Shown piece after piece: positions 1 to 11,958 of a stretch of 64,000 bases of DNA. Origin of the DNA: Zanthoxylum bungeanum (taxonomy: Eukaryota; Streptophyta; Magnoliopsida; Sapindales; Rutaceae); the NCBI GenBank assembly GCA_019454045.1, contig SKCR01038121.1, positions 1 through 64,000 of the forward strand, given 5' to 3'. The position numbers and the translations under genes are program-made. The notes below the pieces were generated by a model that saw nothing but the letters and a program-made list of their open reading frames with translations, did not search any database and was not told the origin of the DNA. The number at the start of each line of letters is the position of its first letter. Position 1 is the stretch's first letter.

Positions 1-269
1 GTTATTTGGAAAGACAATTTTCCTTCAACATTAAGTGTATTCTCACTTCTTTAAAGTAATGATATTTCTCTTTGTTTCAAAAAAAAATACGTAGTATGAC
101 ACTATGACTATGTCGTGGAGGTGCACTGGATTACATCTCGGAAACAATTTTTTTATTATTTTCGGTAATTCCAAATTATCAAAATAATAAATTTTTTTCA
201 ATTTTAAATTTCGTTAATTATCAAAATTACCCAAAATAATTTTGTCATAATTCAATTTAACGCATGTTT
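1..269. other. AT-rich sequence, nothing recognised
   Basis: Very AT-rich sequence with poly(A) and poly(T) runs and no coding potential. It lies beyond the left limit of similarity to the hAT copy at 59.3-62.2 kb, so it is probably flanking DNA or a rearranged end of the first hAT copy. Confidence 0.4.
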
Positions 270-511
270 TTTAATTAATTAAAATAAAAAAATGAGAGGA
301 ATCAAAGCTTAAATAAAAAAAAATTATTAATTAAAAAAAATGAGATTAAATTTATAAATAAAAAAAATTTATTACATTGAAGAGCTTGAGCTTAAATTTT
401 TAAAAATTTAAGTTGCCTACGTATCCTCCAAGGGTGAGAGGAATCAAAGCTCACGTAGTTCCATTACAAGTTTAAGACATATCCCCTTTGTAAATTATAA
501 TTTTACAATTA

Positions 512-2569
512 TCAATCATCATTATCAGTTGATCCTTCGGCTCCGGTTCCGCTTGCACTTGTTGCAGAAGCATTATCGAACAAATCTTCAAAATCATCGG
601 GGGCATCTTCTTGTTGTCTCAGATCAGCTCGAGTCCAATCATCCACACAAGATGTTGCTTCTAGAGTGCTTGGATGTAATGAAGATCGCCTAGCTTCCAA
701 TATATTACCTCCCATGCTGAAGGCTTGCTCAACCGCAACGGTGGAAATAGGTGCTGTCAAGATCTCTTTAACAATAATAGATAAAACATGATATATATTT
801 TGATGCCGGTTCCACCATTCAAGGATTTTAAAATTTTTACTGGATAAACTTTCATTAGAAAACTTAAAATTTGTAGATAAATAATTATCTAATTCAGGAT
901 TATTAGTTGTCGTATCCCTAGATTTTTTATTTCGTTGCAATAACCAACGATCCCATGCGCTAAGTCTTGTTTGAATTACCGGTTCGCTACTACTAGATTG
1001 ACCTAATGTTCCTAAGTTATATCTTACAATATAATCATTAAATAAAATAATTAAATCACTTCTTAATTTCGTCATTATGCTCGTAATATCAATGTCATCT
1101 AATATTCCTAAATAACCATAGTAAGCTTGTAAACCACCATTCAAACCTTCTAATTTAAATCTAGGACAAAAAACAGCAGCAATAAGATAAAGTAAAGGAA
1201 TTTCTCTAAAATAATGCAACCATTTTACCTTCATAACAGTAATGGCTTCGAGCAAAACAAGATCATTAGGGTCGTCACTGTCAACATGCTCATCGAGAGT
1301 GCCAACAATATTCAAACTCTCAAGAAGAAATAAATGTGCCGTAGGATAATAAACACCGCTAAAAACTAAAGTAGCATCATTAAATACTCTTAAAATATCT
1401 AAAAAAATTTCACAAATATCCCATTGACTAGGATATAGTGTGATATTTTGAACATGTTGAGAAAAAAAACTACATAATGTATCTTTGTATTGAAATGCTT
1501 GACATAAAAGAAAATAAGTAGAATTCCAACGTGTTGGAACATCTCTAGAAAATTTAATCGGTTTAATACCATTTATTTTACAAAACTTGGGTCATTCTCT
1601 CCTAACTTGAGAATATGACCAAATACAGTTAAGTGTCATTTTAATTGGATCAAGGAAAGGAGATAATAATTTTAGACCGTCTTGCACACATAAGTTTAGG
1701 ACATGACATGTACAACGAATATGAAAAAATCGACCCCCTAAATTTGGTTGACATATTTCTTTTAAATCATTGATGGATGCAGTATTTGCAAATGCATTAT
1801 CAAATCCAATTGTTAAAATTTTTTCTCATAAACCATATTCATCAAAAATTACCTTCATCATTCTATAAATATTATGTGCAGTATGTTGGTCATCAAAAAC
1901 TCTAAATGCAATAAGTCGTTTTTGCATGGTAAATGATGCATCAATCCAATGACAAGTCACACCCATGTATGAGTGTGTTTGCCAATGGTCACTCCAAATA
2001 TCAGAACATATAGAAATACGACCTTTCATCTCTTTAAATATTTCATTTAAAATAATTTTACCATCTTTATATAATTTGAAAATATGACGTTTTGTTGTGT
2101 TTCGAGTCATTCTACATGCAACAGGGTTTAAAGCATTATGCACGTAATTAGTAAAATGAAGTTTTTCACCAAAGCTTAAAGAAAGATGTGTCATACAAGT
2201 TAATTTCGCAAATTCTTCTCTATTTTTTGCATCAGAATATTTAAATAAATCTACACTACTCGTACCTCTACTAGATGATGCGTACCTGGCCATTTGAGTC
2301 TGCGTCGTATCAATGCCAAATTCAACCGGATGATGTTTCTCCATGTGCTTGATCATATTGCCGTATCCACCAGAAAATTTATAGATAACCCAACAATAGT
2401 TGCAAATTGCTCGTTGTGAACCATCTTCTAGGCGTTCCAAAGTAAAATGAATTTTGAAAATATCGGAGGACCGAGCCTTAACTTCTCTTCTCCGTGATTG
2501 TGCACTGACACTAGGGCCACTCTCTTGGGTTGGCATATTTGACATTATGTTCTCGGATGAGCTTGCCAT
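512..2569 (-). pseudogene. hAT transposase with N-terminal BED zinc finger, two premature stops
   Basis: From the ATG at 2569 (MASSSENIMS) to the TGA at 512 the frame is conserved over 685 codons. It is interrupted by an in-frame TGA at 1826-1828 and a second TGA near 1597, where the 61-kb copy has a Trp codon. The N-terminal BED finger shows C-x2-C (CNYC) then a His pair (HMEKHH). The middle holds the RNase H-like core, with SICSDIWSDHW carrying the first acidic residue and the counterpart of FDNAxANTAS the second. The C-terminus is the hAT dimerisation domain, with WWNRHQ, PISTVAVEQAFS and RRSSLHP. The usual product cuts and pastes DNA as a dimer. No frameshift separates the two open parts, so only the two stops disable it. 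Confidence 0.85.
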
Positions 2570-2895
2570 TTTTTTTTTTTGAGAAATTAGGAAGAAAATT
2601 AAGAAAATTGAATAATTGCGATGCGAATGATAACAAATTAACAACTAAATAAATTGAGATTGAGAATAAGAATATAAGAGAATTGTATTGAAGTAAGATT
2701 GAGAATAAGAGAATTATAGAAAATGAGAGAGTTGAGAATTTGGTGTGATGAAATTATGAAAAATGAATCCTATTTATAGAATTTTTTTGATACCAAAAAT
2801 GCCCCTAAATATAACCGTTTTATTACAGTTATTAGGGGTACATTAGTAATTTTTATTTTATATAATAAAAATATTTTTTTTTTAATTATTATTTT

Positions 2896-3165
2896 TTTTT
2901 TTGGCAAGGAGCCAAACGGCTCCCTGCATCCCCCAACGGCTACTAGCCGTTGGGGGAATTAGGCCCCCAACAGCTAGGCCCCCAACGGCTAGTAGCCGTT
3001 GGGGGCCGTAGGGTTCCTGTTGGAACCCTACGGTTCCAACAGGAACCCGACGGTTCCAACCGGAACCGTTCGGTTTCGGTTGGAACCGTCCGAACCGGTG
3101 GAACCGTACGGTTCCACCGGTCCAATTCCGGTTCGGTTCCGGTTCCGAACCGGAACCATGGCCGG
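2896..3165. repeat. hAT right subterminal palindrome block
   Basis: A GC-rich island in AT-rich surroundings. The near-perfect hairpin CCCCCAACGGCTA-c-TAGCCGTTGGGGG occurs near 2932 and again with its centre inverted near 2974. Interleaved GGTTCC and GGAACC blocks follow. The same hairpin recurs at about 14347 and 62087 in the other two copies. Open frames here are by-products of the repeats. Confidence 0.7.
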
Positions 3166-3170
3166 GTCTA

Positions 3171-3693
3171 AATATATATAGTATGAGTAAAGGAGGGTCA
3201 TGTCCCTTAAGCAGTGTCTTATGGGAAAGACATAAGCATGTAGGGACATGTCCTATAAAATTTGGAATGATGCATCTCTAGATTTTTTTAGGCCTTAGGA
3301 AAGAGTATAACCCTTAGGATGGTTACACCATAAGTCAAATGGTGCCCTCAATGGCTCCCTTCCATGTCTATATAAAAAAGGGTGATTGGATTCATTTTTC
3401 CATCCAGAAAATCAGACAAGTATTCCATTATTTAGAAAGCCTTTTAGAAAAAAAGAGAGTTCCATCCATATTCCTTGTTCAAGTTCTTGTGAAAAGGAGT
3501 GCCCCTTCTACAAGAAGAATCCAAGTAATCATGAGAGAACGTTAGCCACAATACCATTCGTAGAGCACCGAGGCGGGGGCTAATAAGTTCTTAAGGATAG
3601 AGGCAACTCGACTTGGACTAAGTTTTAATATTCTTCAACATTTTCTAGGTTTTCCCAATTTTCTTATTCATGTTCTTATATTGGCATGTTAGT
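3171..3693 (+). other. intergenic, promoter-like fragment with TATA box
   Basis: No coding potential. TATATAAA at 3369-3376 sits in a stretch resembling an LTR U3/R junction, followed by T-rich sequence, but no terminal repeats or second copy are visible. It may be an LTR fragment. Confidence 0.3.
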
Positions 3694-4827
3694 GACTACA
3701 ACAAAATTGACTTTTAGTGACGAAATTTTTCGCCTCTAAAAACTATTATTTCGCCACTATAAGTGCGACACAAAATGTATTAGTGGCGAAATTTTTTCGC
3801 CACTAAAAGTTCAGTGGCGAAAATTTCGCCACTATAAGTCCATTTTTTTGCCACTGAAGATTATTTTTAGTGGCGAAATGATTTTTCCCCACTAAAGATT
3901 AATACCTTTAGTGGCGAAATTTCTTTCCCCACTAAAAGTACTGTTTTTTTAAAAAATATAATAAAATAAAATAAATCCTAAATTTTTAATATATCATATG
4001 ATATTTTATATTGTAAAGTTTTACAATACATAAATTTTGATATTTTAATTTAATGATCATATACATTAATATACGCAAATAGAATATTTATATTTACAAG
4101 CAAAAAAAATATATTTTGTTATAATATCAAAACATACAAATGATCAACAAATTACAATTCAAAAATAAAAAATTATTGTTGATTCCGTCTTAGTTCTACG
4201 TTTACATTTTATATCTAAACTTTAAAATTGATGAGTCTCTTCAACAGTTTGTGATGGCATGAACCGACGGCCGTTGCTCCGTACAAGCTGCAATATCAAC
4301 ACCAGATTTAAAAATCAAATGACTATTGAACCAAAGTTTATACTAATAAGTAACAACATATGAGATAAAATATAATTTGATTGAAGTGAATGAAAAATGA
4401 GTGAAGAAAATGACAGAGTGGAAATATACATTTCCTCACTTTATCATATATTATTATTAATCAGAACTAGCCATGAATTGCATGAGTTGATTCTATATAC
4501 CCAATACACAAGCATCGTTTCTAATTTCCCACATTTATAGAGGATTTGTGTACTAGAATTCCAGTTTTAACCACAGAAGAAATGAAATTACTTAAGAAAA
4601 ATAGAATACAAGAGATATATTTCTAGCTCATGGACGATGGCTGCAGTGCGCCAACCATATATGCAGAAAGAAATTTTACTTAATCCACTTTCTACCAAAT
4701 ATAATTTCGCCACTAAAAACGACTGTTTTTTTACTATTTTTAGTGGCGAAATCATATTTTCGCCACTAAAAGTCATTTTTAGTGGCGAAATATTTTTCGC
4801 CACTAAAAGTGTAATTTCTTATAAATG
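3694..4827. mobile_element. CACTA-like non-autonomous element
   Basis: The left end GACTACAACAAAATTGAC resembles the CACTACAAGAAAA terminus of CACTA (En/Spm) elements. It is followed by many copies of TTTAGTGGCGAAAT in both orientations at 3710-3945 and 4705-4812, the usual subterminal repeat layout. The right end is diverged (TTTCTTATAAATG). No transposase is present. The AT-rich centre at 3950-4690 has no recognisable gene. I could not confirm a 3-bp target duplication. Confidence 0.6.
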
Positions 4828-6040
4828 ATTAAGTTGATTAATGCATGTTAATTTTAGTTTATAACACATAAATTTACAACAACGCATAAATCAAAAAAAC
4901 TTGCCAATAATTTATTTCATGCATTTAAATAATATATATCATATATTAATTAATTAATATTCATGCATCAGAATAAATTATCCAAGCATAACAAAAATTC
5001 CTACAAGCATACTTACAATAAATTTTCACATACATACATATAAATTATTTATACAAAATTATATAAACAAATATACAACTTTTGTACATATATAAATTTA
5101 ATCTAATTAATTTGTATATATACATGTTCATAAGAAACAATAAAAATTTAATCTAATTAAATTGCATAATACATGTTCATAAACAACACCAAAAATTAAT
5201 CCAATTAATAAATACAAGCACTTGAAAATTATACCAACAATTCCTTGCCAATTGTTGAATGTTTGTATCCAAGCTCTAAGCTTTAGGAATTGTCTCCAAG
5301 CTCCAAGCTTCACTGAACATTTAAATATCGCAACAAAAATTCCATCAAGAAATTCAACACTTGAACTCTAATTTCTTGGATTTAAAAAAAAAATTAAAAA
5401 TAAAACAATCCCTAACACTTAAGGATTATGGAAGTGTATTTTGATTTGTGTTTTAAGCTATGGTTTGTGTAATTTTTAGCTTGGTTTAAAGCTGAAATTT
5501 TTTCTTTTTCTCTCTATGTTTCGGCCATTGCTAGAGAAAATAAGATAAAAATTTGTGCTTTCTATATGTAACATTTAGCCCTAAATTACCAACCATGATT
5601 ACTTTATAAAATTAACCAAAGTTATTTTGTTAAACTTATCAACAACTGACTTAATAAAATCAAGTCATTTGTCCATGGTTACTTAACCATGAGCAAAAAG
5701 TAATCCTAGTCAAAATTTGTAATTAAGGTTAATTTTTGATCTTATCATAAAATAAATGACTTGGTTACTCTAACCATAATCATTTAGTTACATTAATCAT
5801 AGTTATAAAAATTAACTAATTGTGTTATATGTATAATTATATTAATTAATTTGTGTATTAATTTAACTATTAAAAATTAATACACCAATTTAATTAATAC
5901 CCTAATCCAAATCACATTTGAATTATTGTTAACAATTAACAATATACAATATACAATAATCATAAATCTACTTTTGATATATTAAAATTAATTAATTTTT
6001 AATTTATCTCATAAATTATTGATTGAACAATTCAATCCGA
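4828..6040. other. AT-rich intergenic, no gene seen
   Basis: About 1.2 kb of AT-rich DNA. It contains a repeated phrase around ATTTAATCTAATTAA at 5095-5160 and many TTAATTAA motifs. No ORF has recognisable similarity. It may be part of a decayed retrotransposon whose 3' side follows. Confidence 0.4.
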
Positions 6041-8075
6041 ACACACAATATATTATCAACAATGGACTACTATTGTCCTAGTGGTCAATGAGTACATTTA
6101 ATTATGGTGCGACTTTTTAAGTTCACATCTGGTTGTCATATATAAACTTTTTATATATGTGCATGAAGACATGCCCACCTAACAAAACAAACTCAGCACG
6201 TCGAACCATATAAGTTGAGGTTATAGCGCTAAAGTGTAATCCTTCTGTCATAACGTTTCCTATTGAGTAATATCATAGTCTTATCGTCAAGACATTATCT
6301 ACTTACTGTATAAAACTTATCTCCATCGGTATATTCTGTAAAAAATAATATTCGAAGAAAAAAATTTCCTCGACATTATTTATAATGCTATGGAAACACT
6401 TTTGGAAAAAAAAAATTGGCCAAAAGATTTCTGGAATATAATTTGAAGTATCAGGAGACAATCCAAGCATATGGACTAGGGGTGGCAAAACGAATCAACG
6501 AATCGAATTTGTATCGAATCCTAAATGAATCAAATCAAAATGTGATGAAGTTGTATTTGATTCGTTTATTAAACGAATCGAATATAAATATTCGTTTAGT
6601 CATGATATTATTTAATAAAATAATTTACCACACTTGATTTACATTAATTTTTCATAAATATAAACATATGAAATATATAATTAATATTTTTACTAAAAAT
6701 ATCTCACCAAATATCGCAGATATTACTTTTTCTATGGTAATTAGCCATAATTTCTCGAATCTTAATTGAAAAATAATAAGATTTAGTAAATAAAAATAAT
6801 AAAACGAATCATAAACGAATAAATGAGCTTAAATTCGTATTCGATTCATTTAATAAACGAATTGAATCGAATCGACTTATTTATTAAACGAATCAATTTT
6901 TTCAAACTCGTATTCGTTTTAAAGCGAATCGAATCGAACGAATAAACGAATCCTGACCCAAATTATCACCCCTAATATGGACTGATGAATCCCAATATTA
7001 ACACACATCGATCTCCATGAGCATCAATCCACAACTAACAGTCATTCGGTGGTCATATCATGAAAGATATGTGACATGATTGGTATCAACTATAGTGGAT
7101 CACTCACAAGACCACCATGGTATCTCAGGTCTAAAAATCACATTAACTTCTCAACTCGAGAAGATAATTATTGACGGTCCTATGGAATATCTATTAGTCG
7201 TCTTAGTGAGTCAATTCAATATTCATATAACTAATGAATATATGCATCTCTATATGAACTTTTGCTAAACTCATGGTTCGTTGAGACAAACCATATGTCT
7301 ATTACATAAATAGAAAATGTCATAGTCTTATCAATCTAGTGTCCGACCTGTGTCAATAGATCAAGACCATAAATAATTTTATATTTGTGATATTTCTCAA
7401 TGTATTTGCAAATATATCAAAATATATAAGTACTCTAAGGTCTTTACTAATTTCTTATAATGTTTCGAGTTAAACTCAAAATTTCTAAATGTTAGGATGA
7501 TCTAACTCTTAAATCTATAATATATGAATAAAAATAAGAATTTATCATTCTTTTAAATAAATAATTACGATAAAAATATTATATTACAAGAATAATAAAA
7601 AAATATTAATGACACTCGAACATCATTTCCCAAACTCCCACTAGATCTAGTGTCAGTTGCGATGATATCATATACCCATTGCCTCCACGTGTTTCTCAAA
7701 CACTTTAGGAGTTAAGGCTTTAGTTAGTGGGTCAACTATATTTTCTTTAGTATGTATTTTACAAATCGTAATGGCACCCTTGGCTAAAATTTCTCTAATC
7801 ATGTGGTACTTTCATTCCATATACTTAGATTTCCGATGAGCTGAGGTTCATTTGTCTGAGCTATGACATCGTAGTTATCGCAGTACAATGGAATGAGTTC
7901 CAATATCGATGAGATAACACCAAGTTTTGAAATGAATTTCCTGATCCATATATCTTTATTTGTAGCTTCAGAAGCGGTAATGTACTATGACTTTGTGGTA
8001 GAATCAGCGGTCGAACCCTATTTGGTACTTTTCCAACTAATATCACCGCCAATAAGAAGAAACATGAATCCATAT
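6041..8075 (-). mobile_element. Copia retrotransposon remnant, RNase H and 3' LTR side
   Basis: Read on the minus strand, 8070-7640 gives a decayed Copia RNase H: a TADSTT-like catalytic stretch, then IPLYCDN, and downstream the usual tail ending in a decayed KALP-like region. The sequence to about 6041 is the expected 3' untranslated/LTR portion, interrupted by a hAT MITE at 6477-6974. Stops and frameshifts are frequent. The element is cut at about 8076 by the CACTA-like insertion, so everything upstream of RNase H is missing. Boundaries on the LTR side are inferred. Confidence 0.5.
6477..6974. mobile_element. hAT MITE with perfect 8-bp target duplication
   Basis: This 498-bp element begins TAGGGGTGGCAAAACG and ends ATTATCACCCCTA, giving an 8-bp perfect terminal inverted repeat. 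It is flanked on both sides by ATATGGAC (6469-6476 and 6975-6982), an 8-bp duplication diagnostic of hAT insertion. The interior has no transposase and is rich in ACGAATC/GATTCGT motifs in both orientations near the ends. It sits inside the decayed Copia 3' region, so it is younger than that element. Confidence 0.9.
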
Positions 8076-9657
8076 CGCTACAAGAAAATAGACCTTCAGA
8101 GTCGAAAAATTTTGTCGCTAAAAGTAAAAATTTCGACGCTAATGATCTTCTGTGTCGAAATAATTTTTTTACGGGAAAGTTTGGTCGATGAAGGTATTTA
8201 ACGTCAAAAATTGATCTCACGCTAAAAATATATCTTCAGCGATGAAATATTTCGATGCTAAAAGTACTTGTCTTTTTTCGACGCTAAATACTTTCATCGA
8301 TCAAGTTTTAATGTCAAAATTTATTTCGACGCAAAAGACCTTTAATGTCGAAATTTTGACTTTTAGTGACGAAATTTGTTGACGCTAAAGGTGAAAATAG
8401 TAAAAATAAAATAAAAAAATTATTATAATTAGTTTTAAAAACTATTTATAACAAAATTGACAATGTAAATTAATTTCAAACTAAATTTCATTACAAAAGT
8501 AATTAAATTTTTAGAAAACATAAGAAAATCATTCCAAATTTGTTATAAAAAATTATAACAAGGATATCATTATTGATATAAAAATAAAATTACAAAATTT
8601 ATCCCAATAAAAAAACATAAAATAATAAACAAAATGATAAACTATAATTTTATATATATTTTCTTCATCTTCACTTTCATTTTCTTCATCTTCACTTTCA
8701 TTTGTTTTTCATTTTCTTCACCATATTCATTTCCATCATTTCTTTATCTTCATATTCCCTACAAAAAAAAAAAAAAAAAAACATGGGATATTAACATAAA
8801 ATACAAAAAATGAAACAAAATCCTTAAGGAAATAAGAGTATGAGAGAAAGAAAATGAGAATATGAGAAATGAAAGAGTAAATGAATTTATAGGAAAAAAA
8901 TAACATTTAGCGACGAAAGCCTATTTCATCGCTAAAGATCATCAAATATCGGGAATTATTTCCGCCAAAATTTTGATCATTAGAGTTGAAATTTCTGACT
9001 TTTAGCGTCGAAAATTCATCGTTAATGTTAAAAAAATTAAATATAATTTTATTGATAAATTCAAATTTTAAAAGGCGGGAAATTGAAGGATTTAAATTTA
9101 CCTTTAGCGTCAAAATTACAATTCGACAATAAAGGTCAGAAAATAAACTGTTCGCCGCTAAATGATATTATTTTTTATTTTTTAAATATTTAAAAAAAAA
9201 CTCACACCTTATAAAATTATATTTAAATTTTTGACATTTAACGTCGAATTTAAATTTCAACGCTAAAGGTTTACCCTTTAGCGTCGAACAAATCCTTTGA
9301 CGCTAAAGAGTCAACCAATTAGCGTCGAAATTTAAATTCGATGTTAAATGGCTCATTTAACGTCGAAATTAAATTTCGACGCTAAAAGTTCTACCCTTTA
9401 GCATCCAAAAACTCTTTCGACGCTAAAGGATCCACCATTTAGCGTCGAATTTCATTTTGACGCTAACGAAATTAAATTTGACGCTAAAGTCTTTAGCGTC
9501 AAATTTAATTTCGACGCTAAATGGGGACCTTCAACGTCGAAATTTAAATTCGACGCTACGGGATTGACCGTTTAGCGTCGAAAGATTTGTTCAACGCTAA
9601 AGGGTAGACCTTTAACGTCAAATTTAAATTCGAATAATAAACAAATTTTTCTTAAAA
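8076..9657. mobile_element. CACTA-like non-autonomous element
   Basis: The left end CGCTACAAGAAAATAG differs little from the canonical CACTACAAGAAAA terminus. Both flanks carry many GTCGAAA/TTTCGAC and AGCGTCGAAA / TTCGACGCTAAA motifs. The right end near 9640-9657 (TTTTTCTTAAAAT) is degraded. The interior, 8390-8880, is AT-rich with no transposase. It interrupts a Copia RNase H reading frame, so it inserted after that element. Confidence 0.6.
9240..9612. repeat. alternating inverted repeats of the AGCGTCGAAATT motif
   Basis: About ten alternating copies of TTTAGCGTCGAA and TTCGACGCTAAA, spaced roughly 25-35 bp, can fold into successive hairpins. They form the right subterminal region of the CACTA-like element. 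Confidence 0.7.
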
Positions 9658-9828
9658 TAAATTTAAGTCAATGAAGACATATTAGTTGAACTATTACTTT
9701 ATCCAGAAATTAAGCATACATATTCAAAAAATTGATAATAATTTATATAGAAGATTAAAATTTCTTGTTTTCTGTCTTTTTATTTAATTCATAACTTAAT
9801 AAAATGATGGATTCCTCATTAAAATTTG

Positions 9829-9830
<2 letters not shown>

Positions 9831-9875
<45 letters not shown>
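9831..9875. repeat. (TA)n microsatellite
   Basis: About 45 bp of uninterrupted TA dinucleotide. The Copia pol sequence read on the minus strand stops abruptly at this microsatellite, which marks the truncation point of that element. Confidence 0.95.
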
Positions 9876-9878
<3 letters not shown>

Positions 9879-11071
9879 TTCATACAATCCATTTCTCTTA
9901 ATACCAGTTAGGATTAGTTTATTACCCTTAGATATGTGCATGTTCCCTTTATGTGCTTTATATGTGAAACCTAATTCATCTAGTGTTCCTAGTGATATCA
10001 GGTTCCGTTTCAAGTCAGGTACATATCTAACGTCAGTAAGAATCCTAACTTTACCATCATGAAGTTTAAGAGTTATGTCCCCAACCCCCTGTATCCTACA
10101 TGTATTGTCATTACCCATATACACAGTGCCTTGATCTGAATTTCTAAAGTTGACAAACCAGTCCCTATACGGACTCATGTGGAAGGAACACCCTGAGTCC
10201 AGAATCCATTCTCTGCTAATGTGATCCCTACACACAGTCAATGCCTCAGATAGGCACATTGACTCCTTTTCGGCAGCCACAGTGGCGCTGCCTTCATTTT
10301 CCTGTTCCCTCAGGAACTTATAACAATTCTTTTTCAGGTGTCCCATCTTTCCACAATGATAACACTTCTTGTCACTATCTTTATTCTTATCCTGTTTATT
10401 CTTTTTCTTGCCTTTAGGTTCTTGGTTACTAGTCTGATGATTATTAGGATCATTATATTTCCTTTCATTTTTTCCTTTCACGAATAAGTTCGCTCCACCT
10501 CTCCTACTGGTTCTAAGTTCTAGCTCTCTAGCCCTTATACCAGATATAACCAAGTCTAACCTAGGTACAACTCCTGTGTACTGTATAGAGTTCTTAACGA
10601 CACTATATTCTTCAGGTAATGCATTTAAAAGTATCATAGCTTCGCTAGAATCTCCTAGGGCTTGGTCAGTTCCTTTAAGGATTTGAGTCATTTCGTGAAT
10701 TCATCCAAATTATCATCAATCGACTTACTAGTATCCATCTTGTAATTAAACAGATTTCCTTTTAAGAACACTAAATTTGGTGCAGAAATAACAGAATAAA
10801 GAGATTCGAGTTTACCCCATAGTTGAATGGCAGTGTCCATTCCGTCAACCTTTCTGATGACCGAATCTCCAAGGTGAAGGAAAATCAGGTTGTAAGCCTC
10901 TTCCAGGATTTCCTCCTTCGTTTCCTTTTCCATCTTTGGCCACTTTTCTGGATCCGGTTCCAGTGCCAAAGCCACCTTGTGGTGAGAAAGCAGGACTTTC
11001 ATTTTCTTCTTCCAAGTAGTGAAATCCCCTTTCCCGTCAAAGATGCCGATGTCGAGTCTCATAGTCGACAT
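9876..11071 (-). pseudogene. Copia gag-protease reading frame, one frameshift, truncated
   Basis: The frame starts at ATG 11071 with MSTMRLDIGIFDGKGDFTTW, a typical Copia gag opening, and runs through a UBN2-type gag domain. A single-base deletion in an A run near 10690 shifts the frame. The second part gives the rest of gag, a CCHC zinc knuckle (CYHCGKMGHLKKNC, near 10353-10312) and the protease active-site region WILDSGCSFHMSP (near 10207). Apart from the one indel the frame is well preserved, so the insertion is fairly young. It ends in the TA microsatellite before integrase. Confidence 0.85.
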
Positions 11072-11944
11072 TTCTATTTACTTTTAGAGTAATCACCCGA
11101 TGAAAATTCCGCAATCACTCTCGGCAATTACTCCCCAACTCAGCCCAAACCCAATTCGGCAATTCGCACCGAATCTGCCCAAAACAGGACAGCAGCCTAA
11201 TCACTCAACGACTAAGCCTTCAACACCTAAACTTTCAATCTGGTAACTCACTGCCATAAACACAGTCGCCAATTACACAACCAATTTTCCCAATAGTCCC
11301 TCGGCAATTCACTGCCTAATTGATCACTCACCTAAGCAAGTCAGAAACCTAATTACCCAACAAGAAACCTAATCACCCAAATCACAACTTCACCAAATTA
11401 CTCCAGAGAACACACTCCTTAATTTCCAGTGAAATACTCACACGCCTAGATCAGTGTTTGAGTGCAATCCAAATGCCCAAACCAGTTAATTAAAAAACAA
11501 AACAGAAATCAGAGGGTTCAAAAATCAACCAGATTTGGCACCCCCTCTGCAACTCCGAAATTGTTGGGTCACTTTTACAAATCTGCAATCGGCTATCAGT
11601 AATCCCACCCTTCACAGAGCCTTGTTTGGCTAAATCTTGTTCTCCAATTTCTTTCTTCGATTGCTCTTCTTTCTGTCGTCAATTTCTTTCTTCAAATTGC
11701 CCAGAAATTTTAATCTTGACTGTTAGGGTTTCTTTGGTCTTGCAGTCTTGTTCTTCTTTACGGCAGTGCTGATCTTCAATTTTTGTTTGATCTTGTTTTC
11801 GTCTCTGATGCTCTGGTTCTCTGTGTGTCAAGATTGACTCTTTTAGGGTTTTCTCCACTTTTACCGAATGAAGGAATCAATGGATCTTGGGCTTCTTGAT
11901 CTTCCAATTTCCTTTTCAGCCCACTGGATCTTTTTCCAATAAAA

Positions 11945-11956
11945 GCTCTGATACCA
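11945..11956 (-). other. Copia primer-binding site
   Basis: TGGTATCAGAGC on the minus strand, two bases after the ACA end of the 5' LTR. It is complementary to the 3' end of initiator methionine tRNA, the usual minus-strand primer for plant Copia elements. Confidence 0.85.
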
Positions 11957-11958
11957 AT

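Larger units (their letters stand above)
270..3170 (-). mobile_element. hAT element copy 1, left end missing
   Basis: An autonomous-type hAT DNA transposon whose body matches the copy at 59301-62229 closely, including 3' non-coding sequence, the transposase and the GC-rich right subterminal block. The right end, GGCCGGGTCTA at 3160-3170, corresponds to the right end of the 62.2-kb copy. The left end lacks the GGTTCC-rich subterminal block and terminal repeat seen at 59301, so this copy is truncated or rearranged there. Positions 2900-3165 hold hairpins built on CCAACGGCTA / TAGCCGTTGG and dense alternating GGTTCC/GGAACC motifs, typical of hAT subterminal transposase-binding regions. The left boundary is approximate. 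Confidence 0.8.

Noticed and set aside
2943..3249. Several overlapping 60-73 codon frames on both strands
   Set aside because: They come from the GGTTCC/GGAACC repeats and hairpins of the hAT subterminal region. No family similarity is visible.
7861..8220. 119-codon minus frame and 102-codon plus frame
   Set aside because: They overlap the decayed Copia RNase H and the CACTA-like left end. The visible protein similarity is in other, broken frames.
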